Source: Anaerolineaceae bacterium
GTDB lineage: Bacteria; Chloroflexota; Anaerolineae; Promineifilales; Promineifilaceae
Reading direction: 5' to 3'
DNA: 64,000 nucleotides
Assembly (NCBI GenBank): GCA_002699125.1
Contig: PABI01000129.1
Location: 1-64,000 of the forward strand
In this document: piece by piece, positions 55,965-63,732 of the stretch
Numbering within the stretch: position 1 is the stretch's first letter
Layout: each line of letters starts with the position of its first letter
Notes under the pieces: model-generated
What the model saw: only the letters and a program-made list of their open reading frames with translations
What the model was told of the DNA's origin: nothing
The model's database searches: none
Made by a program: the position numbers and the translations under genes

Positions 55965-57374
55965 ATGTCTGCAAAACGCCCCACATCGTCACCTGGCCGC
56001 TGGCGCAAAACGTTTGTTCAGCGCCGGGTCAGTGCCAATGTTGATTATTTACGGCCGCACCGCCTCAACTGGCATGCCATTGTTAAACCCCTTGACGAAA
56101 GTTTAGCCCATCAGGCAGAAGATTTAGCGCCACAAACCGTGCGCAGCCTGCGCTACTTCTGGCTCGATGGCTTGTTTGCCGCCATCAGCGAAAACTTCTA
56201 CCTGGGTTTTGTTACCCTGTTTGTCCTGGCATATGGGGCCACCAATGGGCAGGTAGGCACGATGACGGCCGTTGCCAACCTGCTGGGGGCTCTCGCTCTA
56301 TTCCCCGGTGCCCGGCTGGTTGAGCGGGCGGGTCAGCGCAAATCTGTCGTTGTCTGGAGCGGCGGCGGCGTGGCCCGCATTGTGCTCCTTTTGTTGGCGA
56401 TGGTGCCTTTTGTCATTATGCAGCCGGTGCTGGCTATTACCACGATTATCATTTTGAACGGGGTGCGCGCCTTTATGGGCAATCTGGCCAACCCCGGCTG
56501 GACCTCCCTGGTGGCTGATTTGGTGCCCAACGCGATGCGTGGGCGCTATTTTGGCAGCCGCAACATGGCCATGGGCATGGCCGCGCTGCTGGTTGCCCCG
56601 CTGGCGGGTCGCATTATCAGCCTGGGCAATGGCTGGGCTGATTACGAACATTTTGGTTACCAGACAATCTTCTTTTTAGCCTTTATCTTCGGCATGATCA
56701 GCACCTTCAGCTTTCGGCGCATTGAGGAACCGGCTGCCAGCGAGGCGCAGCAAACGGAGCATCATCGCGGGGACCTACGGCGCGCCATTCGCCAGACGCC
56801 GGGCTATGTTGGCCTGGTGGTGAGTGCTTTTGTCTGGAATTTGGCCTTGCAGGTGGCGGCCCCATTTTTCAACGTTTATCTGGTCAACGTTTTTCAATCC
56901 ACAGCTACGACCATTGGTTTGCTAGCCAGCGTCAGCAGCCTGACGGCGCTGGTGGGGCAGCGGGTGTTTGGCCGTCTGCTGGACGTGCGCGGCGCGCTCT
57001 GGGTGCAGCTGGCCACCGGATTTTTGATTCCTGGTTTGCCGCTGGCCTGGGTGTTCATCACGGCCGATTGGCAGGTGGGCATCATCAACACGTTTGGCGG
57101 CTTTTTGTGGGCCGGTTATAACCTGGCCAACTTCAACCTGCTGCTGACCCTCACGCCGGATGAGCAGCGGCCGCGGGCGGTGGCTTTGTACCAGACGGCC
57201 GTCTTCTCCAGCGCTGTCATTGGGCCTATGCTGGGCGGCTACCTGGCCGATGCCGTGAGCTACCAGCTTATCTTTGGCCTCAGTGCGGCGGGACGGCTGT
57301 TGGGGATGGGGTTGTTTACCCTGTTTACCGTGCGGCTCGTGAAGAAGATGAACGGTGAGAAGAAACGGCCGTAA
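55965..57374 (+). CDS. MFS-type membrane transporter
   Basis: About 469 residues from ATG 55965. A basic N-terminal tail of some 55 residues (including DESLAHQAEDLAPQTVRSLR) precedes about 12 hydrophobic segments; RLVERAGQRKSVVV after the second is the loop 2-3 MFS position, and RRIEEPAASEAQQTEHHRGD is the central cytoplasmic loop. Later segments include GYNLANFNLLLTLTPDEQRP then RAVALYQTAVFSS. Substrate is unknown. It is preceded by a TATAAT box only six bases from the ATG and by a repeat element, so it is likely transcribed alone and translated without a leader. Confidence 0.82.
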   Translation: MSAKRPTSSPGRWRKTFVQRRVSANVDYLRPHRLNWHAIVKPLDESLAHQAEDLAPQTVRSLRYFWLDGLFAAISENFYLGFVTLFVLAYGATNGQVGTMTAVANLLGALALFPGARLVERAGQRKSVVVWSGGGVARIVLLLLAMVPFVIMQPVLAITTIIILNGVRAFMGNLANPGWTSLVADLVPNAMRGRYFGSRNMAMGMAALLVAPLAGRIISLGNGWADYEHFGYQTIFFLAFIFGMISTFSFRRIEEPAASEAQQTEHHRGDLRRAIRQTPGYVGLVVSAFVWNLALQVAAPFFNVYLVNVFQSTATTIGLLASVSSLTALVGQRVFGRLLDVRGALWVQLATGFLIPGLPLAWVFITADWQVGIINTFGGFLWAGYNLANFNLLLTLTPDEQRPRAVALYQTAVFSSAVIGPMLGGYLADAVSYQLIFGLSAAGRLLGMGLFTLFTVRLVKKMNGEKKRP

Positions 57375-57448
57375 AATACAGCGTTTTTCACCGAAAATGT
57401 GTTCCTAATAGTATGCTATACTGTGTCGGTGCCAATAAGGAGGAAAGC

Positions 57449-57523
57449 ATGTCTAACCTTCACACGACGGGTTCTGTAAATGCAGATCATTTGAATGGAA
57501 TTTTAGATACGCAAGACCGGTAA
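57449..57523 (+). CDS. 24-residue leader ORF before the Ser/Thr kinase
   Basis: ATG 57449 follows AAGGAGG by five bases, the best ribosome binding site of this stretch, and opens 24 codons (MSNLHTTGSVNADHLNGIL to DTQDR) ending in TAA at 57521-57523. One base later the kinase ATG begins, and the kinase has no ribosome binding site of its own, so reinitiation or coupling is expected. A TATACT box lies at 57417-57422. The peptide has no signal sequence and no run of one amino acid that would suggest classic attenuation. Confidence 0.65.
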   Translation: MSNLHTTGSVNADHLNGILDTQDR

Positions 57524-57524
57524 G

Positions 57525-60494
57525 ATGTCCCAACTTCCAGCAAGATATAATCTTGGCGAAAAAATTGGTGAAGGCGCGATGGGTGAAGTCTATAAGGCTT
57601 ATGACACCCAAACGGAGCGCGATGTCGCCATTAAAATGCTGCCCGCCAGTGCGCTGCATGGCCCTCACCGCGAGCGTTTTAAGCGGGAAGCCCGGACGAT
57701 TGCTCATCTGGAACATCCTTCCGTAGTTCCCCTTTACGACTTTAATTTGCCCGACAATGATGATGAAACCCCATTTTTGGTCATGCGCTATATGACCGGC
57801 GGCAGCCTGGCCGACAAAATCCGGCAGGGTCGGCTGTCTGTTGATGAAGTTGTGCAAATTACGCGGCGCATTGGGCGGGGGCTGGACGCAGCGCACAAGC
57901 GGGGTCTGGTTCATCGGGATATTAAGCCGGGCAATATTTTGTTGGATGAGGATGGTTATTCCTATCTGGCTGATTTTGGCATTGTGATGGACCCGACCGC
58001 GTCGCTAAAGTTGACTCAGCATGGGCAGCCGGGCACGGCCCCCTACATGAGTCCCGAGCAGATAAAAGGTGAAGAATTAGACGGCCGTTCCGATATCTAT
58101 GCGCTGGGCGTGGTAACCTTTGAAATGTTGACCGGCGCTTTGCCGTTTGGCGGCAGTCTCCAGATGATCTTTGAGGGACATCTTAATGAAGCAGTTCCTA
58201 GCGTTTTCTCCTTTGTCGATGATTTACCTGAGGAAGTGGATGACGTTTTACATCAGGCACTGGCCAAAAATCCTAAGGATCGGTTGCACAAGGCAGAGCA
58301 TTTGGCGGAACTGTTTGAGGCTGCGCTGCAATCCCCCTCCGTTTACGAAAGGACCCGAAATTTATTGGCCGATACGGCCGAAACAGCCTCCGATTGGTCA
58401 ATCGCTGCGTCACCAACTGAACTGCTTGTTGATACAAAACCGTCCCGCGTTTTGTCTGACACAATCAAAACGCCTTCGTTCCCAAACTGGCGATTGCTGG
58501 CAGGTGGGTTTGGCGTGGTGCTGCTGATCTTACTGGCCTTTTGGGGGGCTGATCTGCTTGATTCGGGTGTTGCTGGACCGACGGCCGTTTTCCCCCAAAC
58601 CGTGCGCACCAATCCCCAAGCAGAACAATTAGTTTCAGAACCCACCGGCATTGAGGAAGATATTGAGCCGACCGCAGTCACCGATTTTATTGCCGTCCTC
58701 CAGCAGGCAGACAGCGCCATCTGGCAGTCTGGTGACGATATACAAAGAATCCCGGAAAACGGCCGTGTTCCCTTCCAGCCGCCACTCTTTTTCCAATCCA
58801 GCAATGAACCGGTGCGCCTGCTGCTGCCCAACCTCGTTTCCATTATTTTAGACACCAACACGTCCCTGTGGATTGAGTCGGCCGCCGTAGATGACACAGA
58901 AACGGTGCTGCGGCTGGAGGAGGGGCGGCTCTTGATTGAATCACAGACGTCTTCTGTGCGCGTTTATCATGAAGCAGGGTTTCAGGCGGAAATGATGGTT
59001 GGGACGGTGGGTGTGGCCTATGTTGAGGATAGTGCCCGGTGGGAGGTTGATTGCCTGCTAGGCGCGTGTCAGCTTGGACCAGACGAAAAGGCCGAACCGT
59101 TTGACCTGGCAGAAGGCCAATACTCAGCCATTTTGCCCGATGCGGTGATTACCACCCCATCTCCGGCGCGGTACAATGCGTATACCAATCTGGCCAGCAA
59201 CATTCCCCAGCCTTCCAGTACACCGACCGACACGCCCGTGCCTGTATCCGCGACAACGCCAACCTCTGCCGCTACCTGGACCTCTCTGCCGGTCGCGGTT
59301 CTCGGCTCACGTGGGCCGGAAACGACGGTTTTGGGCCAATCTGCTGCCGGGCAGGAGATCGCCGTGACGCGCCTGGGGAATGGACCGCAGACCCTGCTGC
59401 TGGTTGGTGGCATTCACAGTGGCTACGCGCCCAACAGCGTCCAGCTGGGCCGGGCGATGGTTACTTATTTCAGCCAAAATTTAACGGATATTCCCAGCAA
59501 CGTCACTCTTTACATCATCGTGAATCTGAATCCGGATGCCATCAGCGCCCCCGGCGAGCTGGCCGGGCGGCTGAACGCCAACGGGGTTGATCTGAACCGC
59601 AACTGGGATTGCCGCTGGGATCCCAACCCTACAATCTTTGGTGAAACGCGGGAAGGGGCAGGGGGCACGGCCGTTCTCTCCGAACCAGAAACGGCATTGC
59701 TAAACAGCTTCATTGAGCAGGTTCAGCCAGATGCTGTTCTGATTTGGGGTGCTGGCCAACGCACCAATGGTGCAGTTTCGCCCGGTGCCTGTGAAGTTCG
59801 CAGCCTTGTCTCAGTAGGGTTGGTACCCTATTATGCCACTGCTGCCGGACATGAATTTTTAGACAAACCGGAAGTGCTGGCCAATCCCGACCTAACCGGT
59901 GATATGACCAACTGGCTGGACAAAATTGGTATCCCGGCCATTTATGTCATTTTACCCGGCTTCCAAGAGGTTGATTTTGCCCGGGAGCTGGAAGGAGTTT
60001 TGTCGGTGCTGACGGCCGTTTCCGCCCCGGAAAAGTTTCAGCAAACGCCCACGCCCATGAGCTGCCAACTGCCCGTCAATCCAGCCTGGGAGGCGATTTA
60101 TGAGCAGCATCGTTTACGGCTGGGCTGCCCGGAGAGCGGCGTGAATTTGCCCGTAAGCGTGTGGCAGCCGTTTGAACACGGCCGTATGCTCTGGCGACAA
60201 GACACCGATACCGTTTACGCACTTTACAACGACGGCACCATGAATTCCTTTCTGGTCAACGATCCGAGTTTGGGCGATTTCCGCGAATCTGATTTAATCA
60301 AAGGGGCAATTGGCTACGTGTGGCGCAATAATGCGGCCGTCTCCCAAAAATTAGGCCAGCCGCAAGACCAGGAACGGCAAGCGGCCGACGTGAACGTACA
60401 AGATTTTAGCAGCGGCTTCATCATCTCCTGGCGCGAAAATAATTTACAAACCAATCTTATCTTCCTGGAAGTGAATCAATGGCAAACTCCTTAA
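57525..60494 (+). CDS. membrane Ser/Thr protein kinase with FecR-like, degenerate M14 and LGFP-like outer domains
   Basis: A 989-residue protein. Residues 8-270 are a complete Hanks-type kinase: GEGAMGEVYK, K37 in VAIKML, HRDIKPGN (D132), DFG at 150-152, and SPE. A membrane helix (about 324-343) follows. Outside, residues about 390-545 resemble a FecR domain (beta strands ending VGTVGVAYVEDS), then 590-835 resemble an M14 carboxypeptidase: GGIHSGY (H631, but Tyr634 where zinc-binding Glu should be) and NRN at 691-693, without the third zinc His. The C-terminus has LGFP-like strands (LRLGCPESG ... WQPFEHGRMLWR). It would sense peptides or cell-wall fragments and signal inward. The stop overlaps the next gene by 16 bp. 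Confidence 0.87.
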   Translation: MSQLPARYNLGEKIGEGAMGEVYKAYDTQTERDVAIKMLPASALHGPHRERFKREARTIAHLEHPSVVPLYDFNLPDNDDETPFLVMRYMTGGSLADKIRQGRLSVDEVVQITRRIGRGLDAAHKRGLVHRDIKPGNILLDEDGYSYLADFGIVMDPTASLKLTQHGQPGTAPYMSPEQIKGEELDGRSDIYALGVVTFEMLTGALPFGGSLQMIFEGHLNEAVPSVFSFVDDLPEEVDDVLHQALAKNPKDRLHKAEHLAELFEAALQSPSVYERTRNLLADTAETASDWSIAASPTELLVDTKPSRVLSDTIKTPSFPNWRLLAGGFGVVLLILLAFWGADLLDSGVAGPTAVFPQTVRTNPQAEQLVSEPTGIEEDIEPTAVTDFIAVLQQADSAIWQSGDDIQRIPENGRVPFQPPLFFQSSNEPVRLLLPNLVSIILDTNTSLWIESAAVDDTETVLRLEEGRLLIESQTSSVRVYHEAGFQAEMMVGTVGVAYVEDSARWEVDCLLGACQLGPDEKAEPFDLAEGQYSAILPDAVITTPSPARYNAYTNLASNIPQPSSTPTDTPVPVSATTPTSAATWTSLPVAVLGSRGPETTVLGQSAAGQEIAVTRLGNGPQTLLLVGGIHSGYAPNSVQLGRAMVTYFSQNLTDIPSNVTLYIIVNLNPDAISAPGELAGRLNANGVDLNRNWDCRWDPNPTIFGETREGAGGTAVLSEPETALLNSFIEQVQPDAVLIWGAGQRTNGAVSPGACEVRSLVSVGLVPYYATAAGHEFLDKPEVLANPDLTGDMTNWLDKIGIPAIYVILPGFQEVDFARELEGVLSVLTAVSAPEKFQQTPTPMSCQLPVNPAWEAIYEQHRLRLGCPESGVNLPVSVWQPFEHGRMLWRQDTDTVYALYNDGTMNSFLVNDPSLGDFRESDLIKGAIGYVWRNNAAVSQKLGQPQDQERQAADVNVQDFSSGFIISWRENNLQTNLIFLEVNQWQTP

Positions 60495-62185
60495 ATAAAT
60501 GGCTCGGCATTATCAGTTTAGCGGCGGCAGGAGGCTTTCTTTACCTGAATCGCCGCCGGCTTATTGCCCGGCTGCTCAAGCTGCCGCCGCCGCAGTACGA
60601 GGTTGCCAAACAGCCCGGCATCCGCATCACCATGCCCGATGGCCTGAAGCTGGCGGCTGATTTGTACCGGCCGGTTGGCCTGGACAGCGCTCCAACGATC
60701 CTGACCCGCACGCCGTACGGTCGTACCAACGTCAATCAAATTTTTGCCACACTTTTTGCCGAGCGAGGGTTTAATGTGGTGGCCCAGGATGCACGCGGCC
60801 GTTTTGATTCCGAAGGCGAGTTTGAACCGTACGTCAATGAAGCGAGCGACGGCGAAGCAACGCTGGCCTGGATTGCCGAACAGCCGTGGAGCAACGGCCG
60901 TACCGGGATGTGGGGCCAGAGCTACGTGGGCTACGTGCAGTGGGCTGCCGCCTCGACTGGAACGCCCCACCTGCACGCCCTGCTGCCCGCCGTGACCCAA
61001 TCAAATCTGGGCGGGCCAAACGAGCAGGGCTTCATGTGGCTGGACCGCACCCTGCGCTGGCTGCTGCTGCTGGAGGCGATGACGGATTCATCGCTTTCTC
61101 CGTGGGAAAGATTGGCCCTCACTTTTTACGCACCGGAGCAAAATAAGCGGCTGGAGCCGGGCTGGAACCACCTGCCGCTGGCCACCGCCGACGAAGCCGT
61201 GTTGGGCCATCCCCAATCGTTTTACCAGACCTGGGCCGCCCAAGATGGGCCAGACTCGCCCTATTGGCGGTCGGTTGATTTGCGCCCCGAGGTGCCCAAC
61301 ATCAGCGTACCGATCCATCTGGTAGCGGGCTGGTACGATATTTTCTTGCAAGGCCAGCTAGAAGATTATCGTGCGCTGCACGCCGCAGGCCACAATCCGT
61401 ATCTCACCATCGGGCCGTGGACGCACATGGCGCAGCAAGGCATGCTTGCTGCTGTGCAGGAGGGGTTGAATTGGTTTAATGCCAAATTGAAGGGGGATGA
61501 CGAGGCGATACGGCCGTATCCCGTTCATCTCTACCTGCAAGGGGCCGACAAATGGCTAGGGTACGAGAGCTGGCCGCCACCCACCGAGGAAACGCTTTTT
61601 TACCTGCAAACGATGGGATATCTGTCCACCAGCAAGCCCGCTGCCGGATCGCCGTCCGATCATTACCGTTACGATCCGGCCGATCCCACGCCCAATTTAG
61701 GTGGCGCGCTGCTCTCCACTGAAGCGGGCCAGGTGGACAATCGCCCGCTGGAAGCCCGGCCTGACGTGCTGACCTACACCACGGAACCGCTTACCGCACC
61801 GCTCACCGTCATCGGCCTCGTGCGCTTGCAGTTGTACGTGCGCTCTAGCCTGGAACACACCGATTTTTACGGCCGTTTATGTGATGTGCAGGAAGACGGC
61901 CGTTCTCTCAACGTGTGTGATGGCCTGTTCCGCGTGGAGCCGGGGCGGGGCGAGCCACAGCCAGACGGCAGTTTGTGCATTGAGGTAGATATGTGGGCCA
62001 CAGCCTATCAGTTCCAGCCTGGCCACCGGCTGCGCTTGCAGGTTTCCAGCGGCGCCCACCCGCGCATCAGCCGCAACCTGGGCACTGGCGAACCCGTCAT
62101 GCACGCCACCACCATGCTGGCCGCCGAACAAACCATCTATCACGATCCGGAGCATCCTTCGGCGCTCCTTTTGCCCGTAACATAG
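60479..62185 (+). CDS. CocE/NonD-family hydrolase (S15-type) with membrane anchor
   Basis: A 568-residue protein. Residues 1-22 form a hydrophobic anchor (WLGIISLAAAGGFLYLN). The catalytic domain has the S15/CocE marks: DARGRFDSEGEF, GMWGQSYVGY (S148), AGWYDIFLQGQ (Asp) and GPWTHM (His). The C-terminal third is a jelly-roll domain (RLQLYVRSSLEHTDFYGRLC; LRLQVSSGAHPRISRNLGTG). Members hydrolyse esters or X-Pro peptides and amides. ATG 60479 lies inside the last codons of the kinase gene, so the two form one transcript; the enzyme may act on the same extracellular peptides that the kinase senses. Confidence 0.9.
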   Translation: MANSLNKWLGIISLAAAGGFLYLNRRRLIARLLKLPPPQYEVAKQPGIRITMPDGLKLAADLYRPVGLDSAPTILTRTPYGRTNVNQIFATLFAERGFNVVAQDARGRFDSEGEFEPYVNEASDGEATLAWIAEQPWSNGRTGMWGQSYVGYVQWAAASTGTPHLHALLPAVTQSNLGGPNEQGFMWLDRTLRWLLLLEAMTDSSLSPWERLALTFYAPEQNKRLEPGWNHLPLATADEAVLGHPQSFYQTWAAQDGPDSPYWRSVDLRPEVPNISVPIHLVAGWYDIFLQGQLEDYRALHAAGHNPYLTIGPWTHMAQQGMLAAVQEGLNWFNAKLKGDDEAIRPYPVHLYLQGADKWLGYESWPPPTEETLFYLQTMGYLSTSKPAAGSPSDHYRYDPADPTPNLGGALLSTEAGQVDNRPLEARPDVLTYTTEPLTAPLTVIGLVRLQLYVRSSLEHTDFYGRLCDVQEDGRSLNVCDGLFRVEPGRGEPQPDGSLCIEVDMWATAYQFQPGHRLRLQVSSGAHPRISRNLGTGEPVMHATTMLAAEQTIYHDPEHPSALLLPVT

Positions 62186-62194
62186 ACTTTTCAT

Positions 62195-62260
62195 CACGAA
62201 TGGCACGAATAGACGAATGTTACGAATAAAAAATTCGTGCCATTCGTGTTTTGCTTTTTC
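62195..62260 (+). terminator. rho-independent terminator
   Basis: CACGAATGGCACGAAT (62195-62210) and its exact complement (62233-62248) form a 16-bp stem with a 22-nt loop, followed by TTTTGCTTTTT. It closes the kinase/hydrolase operon. Confidence 0.88.
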
Positions 62261-62290
62261 CGGTGTAGGGGCAGGTGTAAGGATTGTCGG

Positions 62291-62296
62291 TATAAT
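62291..62296 (+). promoter_or_regulatory. -10 box placed for a leaderless transcript
   Basis: TATAAT ends eight bases before the ATG of the prephenate dehydrogenase gene. No ribosome binding site is visible, so the mRNA probably starts at or very near the start codon. Confidence 0.55.
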
Positions 62297-62304
62297 CCAC
62301 GCCT

Positions 62305-63183
62305 ATGGATGTGGAGCGGATTTGTGTCGTTGGTTTGGGGTTGATGGGTGGCTCGCTGGCGTTGGCGCTAAGGCTGGCGCGACGGTTGGCGATTCCGCAA
62401 CGGCCGTTTCACCTCACCATTGTTGACAGTAACCCCAAAACCCGCGCTGCTGCCGGGCGCATTGCCGATTTTGTCAGCGATGACCTGGCGCTGGGCGTGG
62501 AGAAGGCCGATTTGGTGGTGCTGGCTACGCCGGTGCGCACCATTGTTAGCGTGCTGAACCAACTGCCCCGGCTGCGTCCCGACGGCTGCATGGTACTGGA
62601 CCTGGGCAGCAGTAAAAGCGACATTTGCCAGGCGATGGATCATTTGCCCGACACTTTTCAGGCCATCGGCGGGCACCCAATGTGCGGCAAAGAGGTGGCC
62701 GGTTTTGGTGCCGCCACGCCTGACCTGTTCCGCCAGCAAACCTTTATTTTGTGCCCCACAAAACGCACCACGCCCGCGCTGGAAACCGTCGCCCAGCAGC
62801 TTGTAACCGATCTGGGCGCCAATCCGCTTGTCCTGCCGCCTGCTTTGCACGACAATATGGTGGCGGTAGTGAGCCATCTGCCTTATATGGTGGCCGCAGC
62901 GCTCATGCGCAACGCGGCACGGTTGGGGGACGAGCGCCTCTGGCCCGTCAGTTCATCTGGTTTCCGCGATACATCCCGGGTTTCCGGTACCGATCCCCAG
63001 ATGATGCTGGACATTTTGCTGACAAACAAAACGGCCGTTCTCCAGCAAATCGCCCAATACCAAACCCAGCTGGCCGACGTTGCCGCGCTCATTGAAGCGC
63101 ATGATGAAGATCAACTGCTGCAATGGCTCACTGAAACCCAGCAAGCATATTGGGCGTATCGGCAGGCAAAGAAAGAAAGTTAA
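62305..63183 (+). CDS. tyrA: prephenate dehydrogenase
   Basis: A 292-residue enzyme of tyrosine synthesis that oxidises and decarboxylates prephenate to 4-hydroxyphenylpyruvate with NAD(P). The Rossmann start is VVGLGLMGGSLALAL (residues about 8-22), followed by VLATPVRTIV, VLDLGSSKSDI, GGHPMCGKEVAG and the VSHLPYMVAAAL helix, with FRDTSRVSGTDPQMM near the substrate pocket. Length is normal and no regulatory ACT domain is fused. It has a TATAAT box eight bases upstream and no ribosome binding site. No other aromatic pathway genes are adjacent. Confidence 0.94.
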   Translation: MDVERICVVGLGLMGGSLALALRLARRLAIPQRPFHLTIVDSNPKTRAAAGRIADFVSDDLALGVEKADLVVLATPVRTIVSVLNQLPRLRPDGCMVLDLGSSKSDICQAMDHLPDTFQAIGGHPMCGKEVAGFGAATPDLFRQQTFILCPTKRTTPALETVAQQLVTDLGANPLVLPPALHDNMVAVVSHLPYMVAAALMRNAARLGDERLWPVSSSGFRDTSRVSGTDPQMMLDILLTNKTAVLQQIAQYQTQLADVAALIEAHDEDQLLQWLTETQQAYWAYRQAKKES

Positions 63184-63186
63184 TGA

Positions 63187-63282
63187 AGACCTGACAGGTT
63201 TTTTAAGATACCTTCTCAATCAAGCTGCTTTGCGAAAGAAAACGGCTATGCAGCAAAGTTGCTTCGTAAACTTGTCAGGTCT
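63187..63282. repeat. 96-bp element with ACCTGACAGGT ends, copy 2
   Basis: AGACCTGACAGGTTT (63187-63201) and AAACTTGTCAGGTCT (63268-63282) are inverted repeats with one mismatch. The interior differs from copy 1 at 55824 and contains a second hairpin (GCTGCTTTGCG/GCAGCAAAG region). It ends right before the ribosome binding site of the next gene. Confidence 0.78.
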
Positions 63283-63300
63283 AAAACCAGGAGAAGCCTT

Positions 63301-63645
63301 ATGTACATGCTCATCATGGTGTTAGACGACACAGCTCATCTTAATGATGTGCTCAACGCCTGGGACGAGGCGGGTGTGGCCGGGGTGACCATCATCGAAA
63401 GTACCGGTATTAATCGGGTGCTGCAGCGGCACAGTGCCGAGATGGCTTTTGCCGGGTTCAGCCAGATTTTTGGCAGCGGCCGCGTGGGGCACAATACGCT
63501 ATTTACCGTGATTGATAGTCTGGAATTGGCAGAAACGGCCGTAAAAGCCACCGAAGCCGTCTTGGGTGATTTAACCGAGCCGGACAAAGGTATCATTTTT
63601 GCCTTGCCCGTGGCCAAAACATGGGGATTGACCCTACACAAATGA
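63301..63645 (+). CDS. small PII-like regulatory protein
   Basis: A 114-residue protein starting MYMLIMVLDDT, with AGGAG nine bases upstream of ATG 63301; longer frames add a basic tail. The compact alpha/beta pattern (LIMVLDD, then VLNAWDEAGVAGVTIIESTG, then LFTVIDSLELAETAVKATEA, then GIIFALPVAKTWGL) fits the ferredoxin-like PII/GlnB-type fold, whose members bind nucleotides or 2-oxoglutarate and regulate transport or nitrogen use. No tyrosine uridylylation loop is evident. The next gene is a cation exchanger, so the protein may control that transporter. Confidence 0.5.
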   Translation: MYMLIMVLDDTAHLNDVLNAWDEAGVAGVTIIESTGINRVLQRHSAEMAFAGFSQIFGSGRVGHNTLFTVIDSLELAETAVKATEAVLGDLTEPDKGIIFALPVAKTWGLTLHK

Positions 63646-63732
63646 CAAGGTGACATGGTGAGGGGGTGACAAGGTAAATAGGCAGAATGCAACTTGCCAC
63701 TTGCCCACTTACAAACTCGCAAACTCAATATT
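63646..63732. repeat. short low-complexity spacer
   Basis: The spacer contains repeated units GTGACA(A/T)GGT and CTTGCC(A/C)ACTT-like words. This type of simple spacer repeat is common in intergenic DNA; no promoter is clear. Confidence 0.4.
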
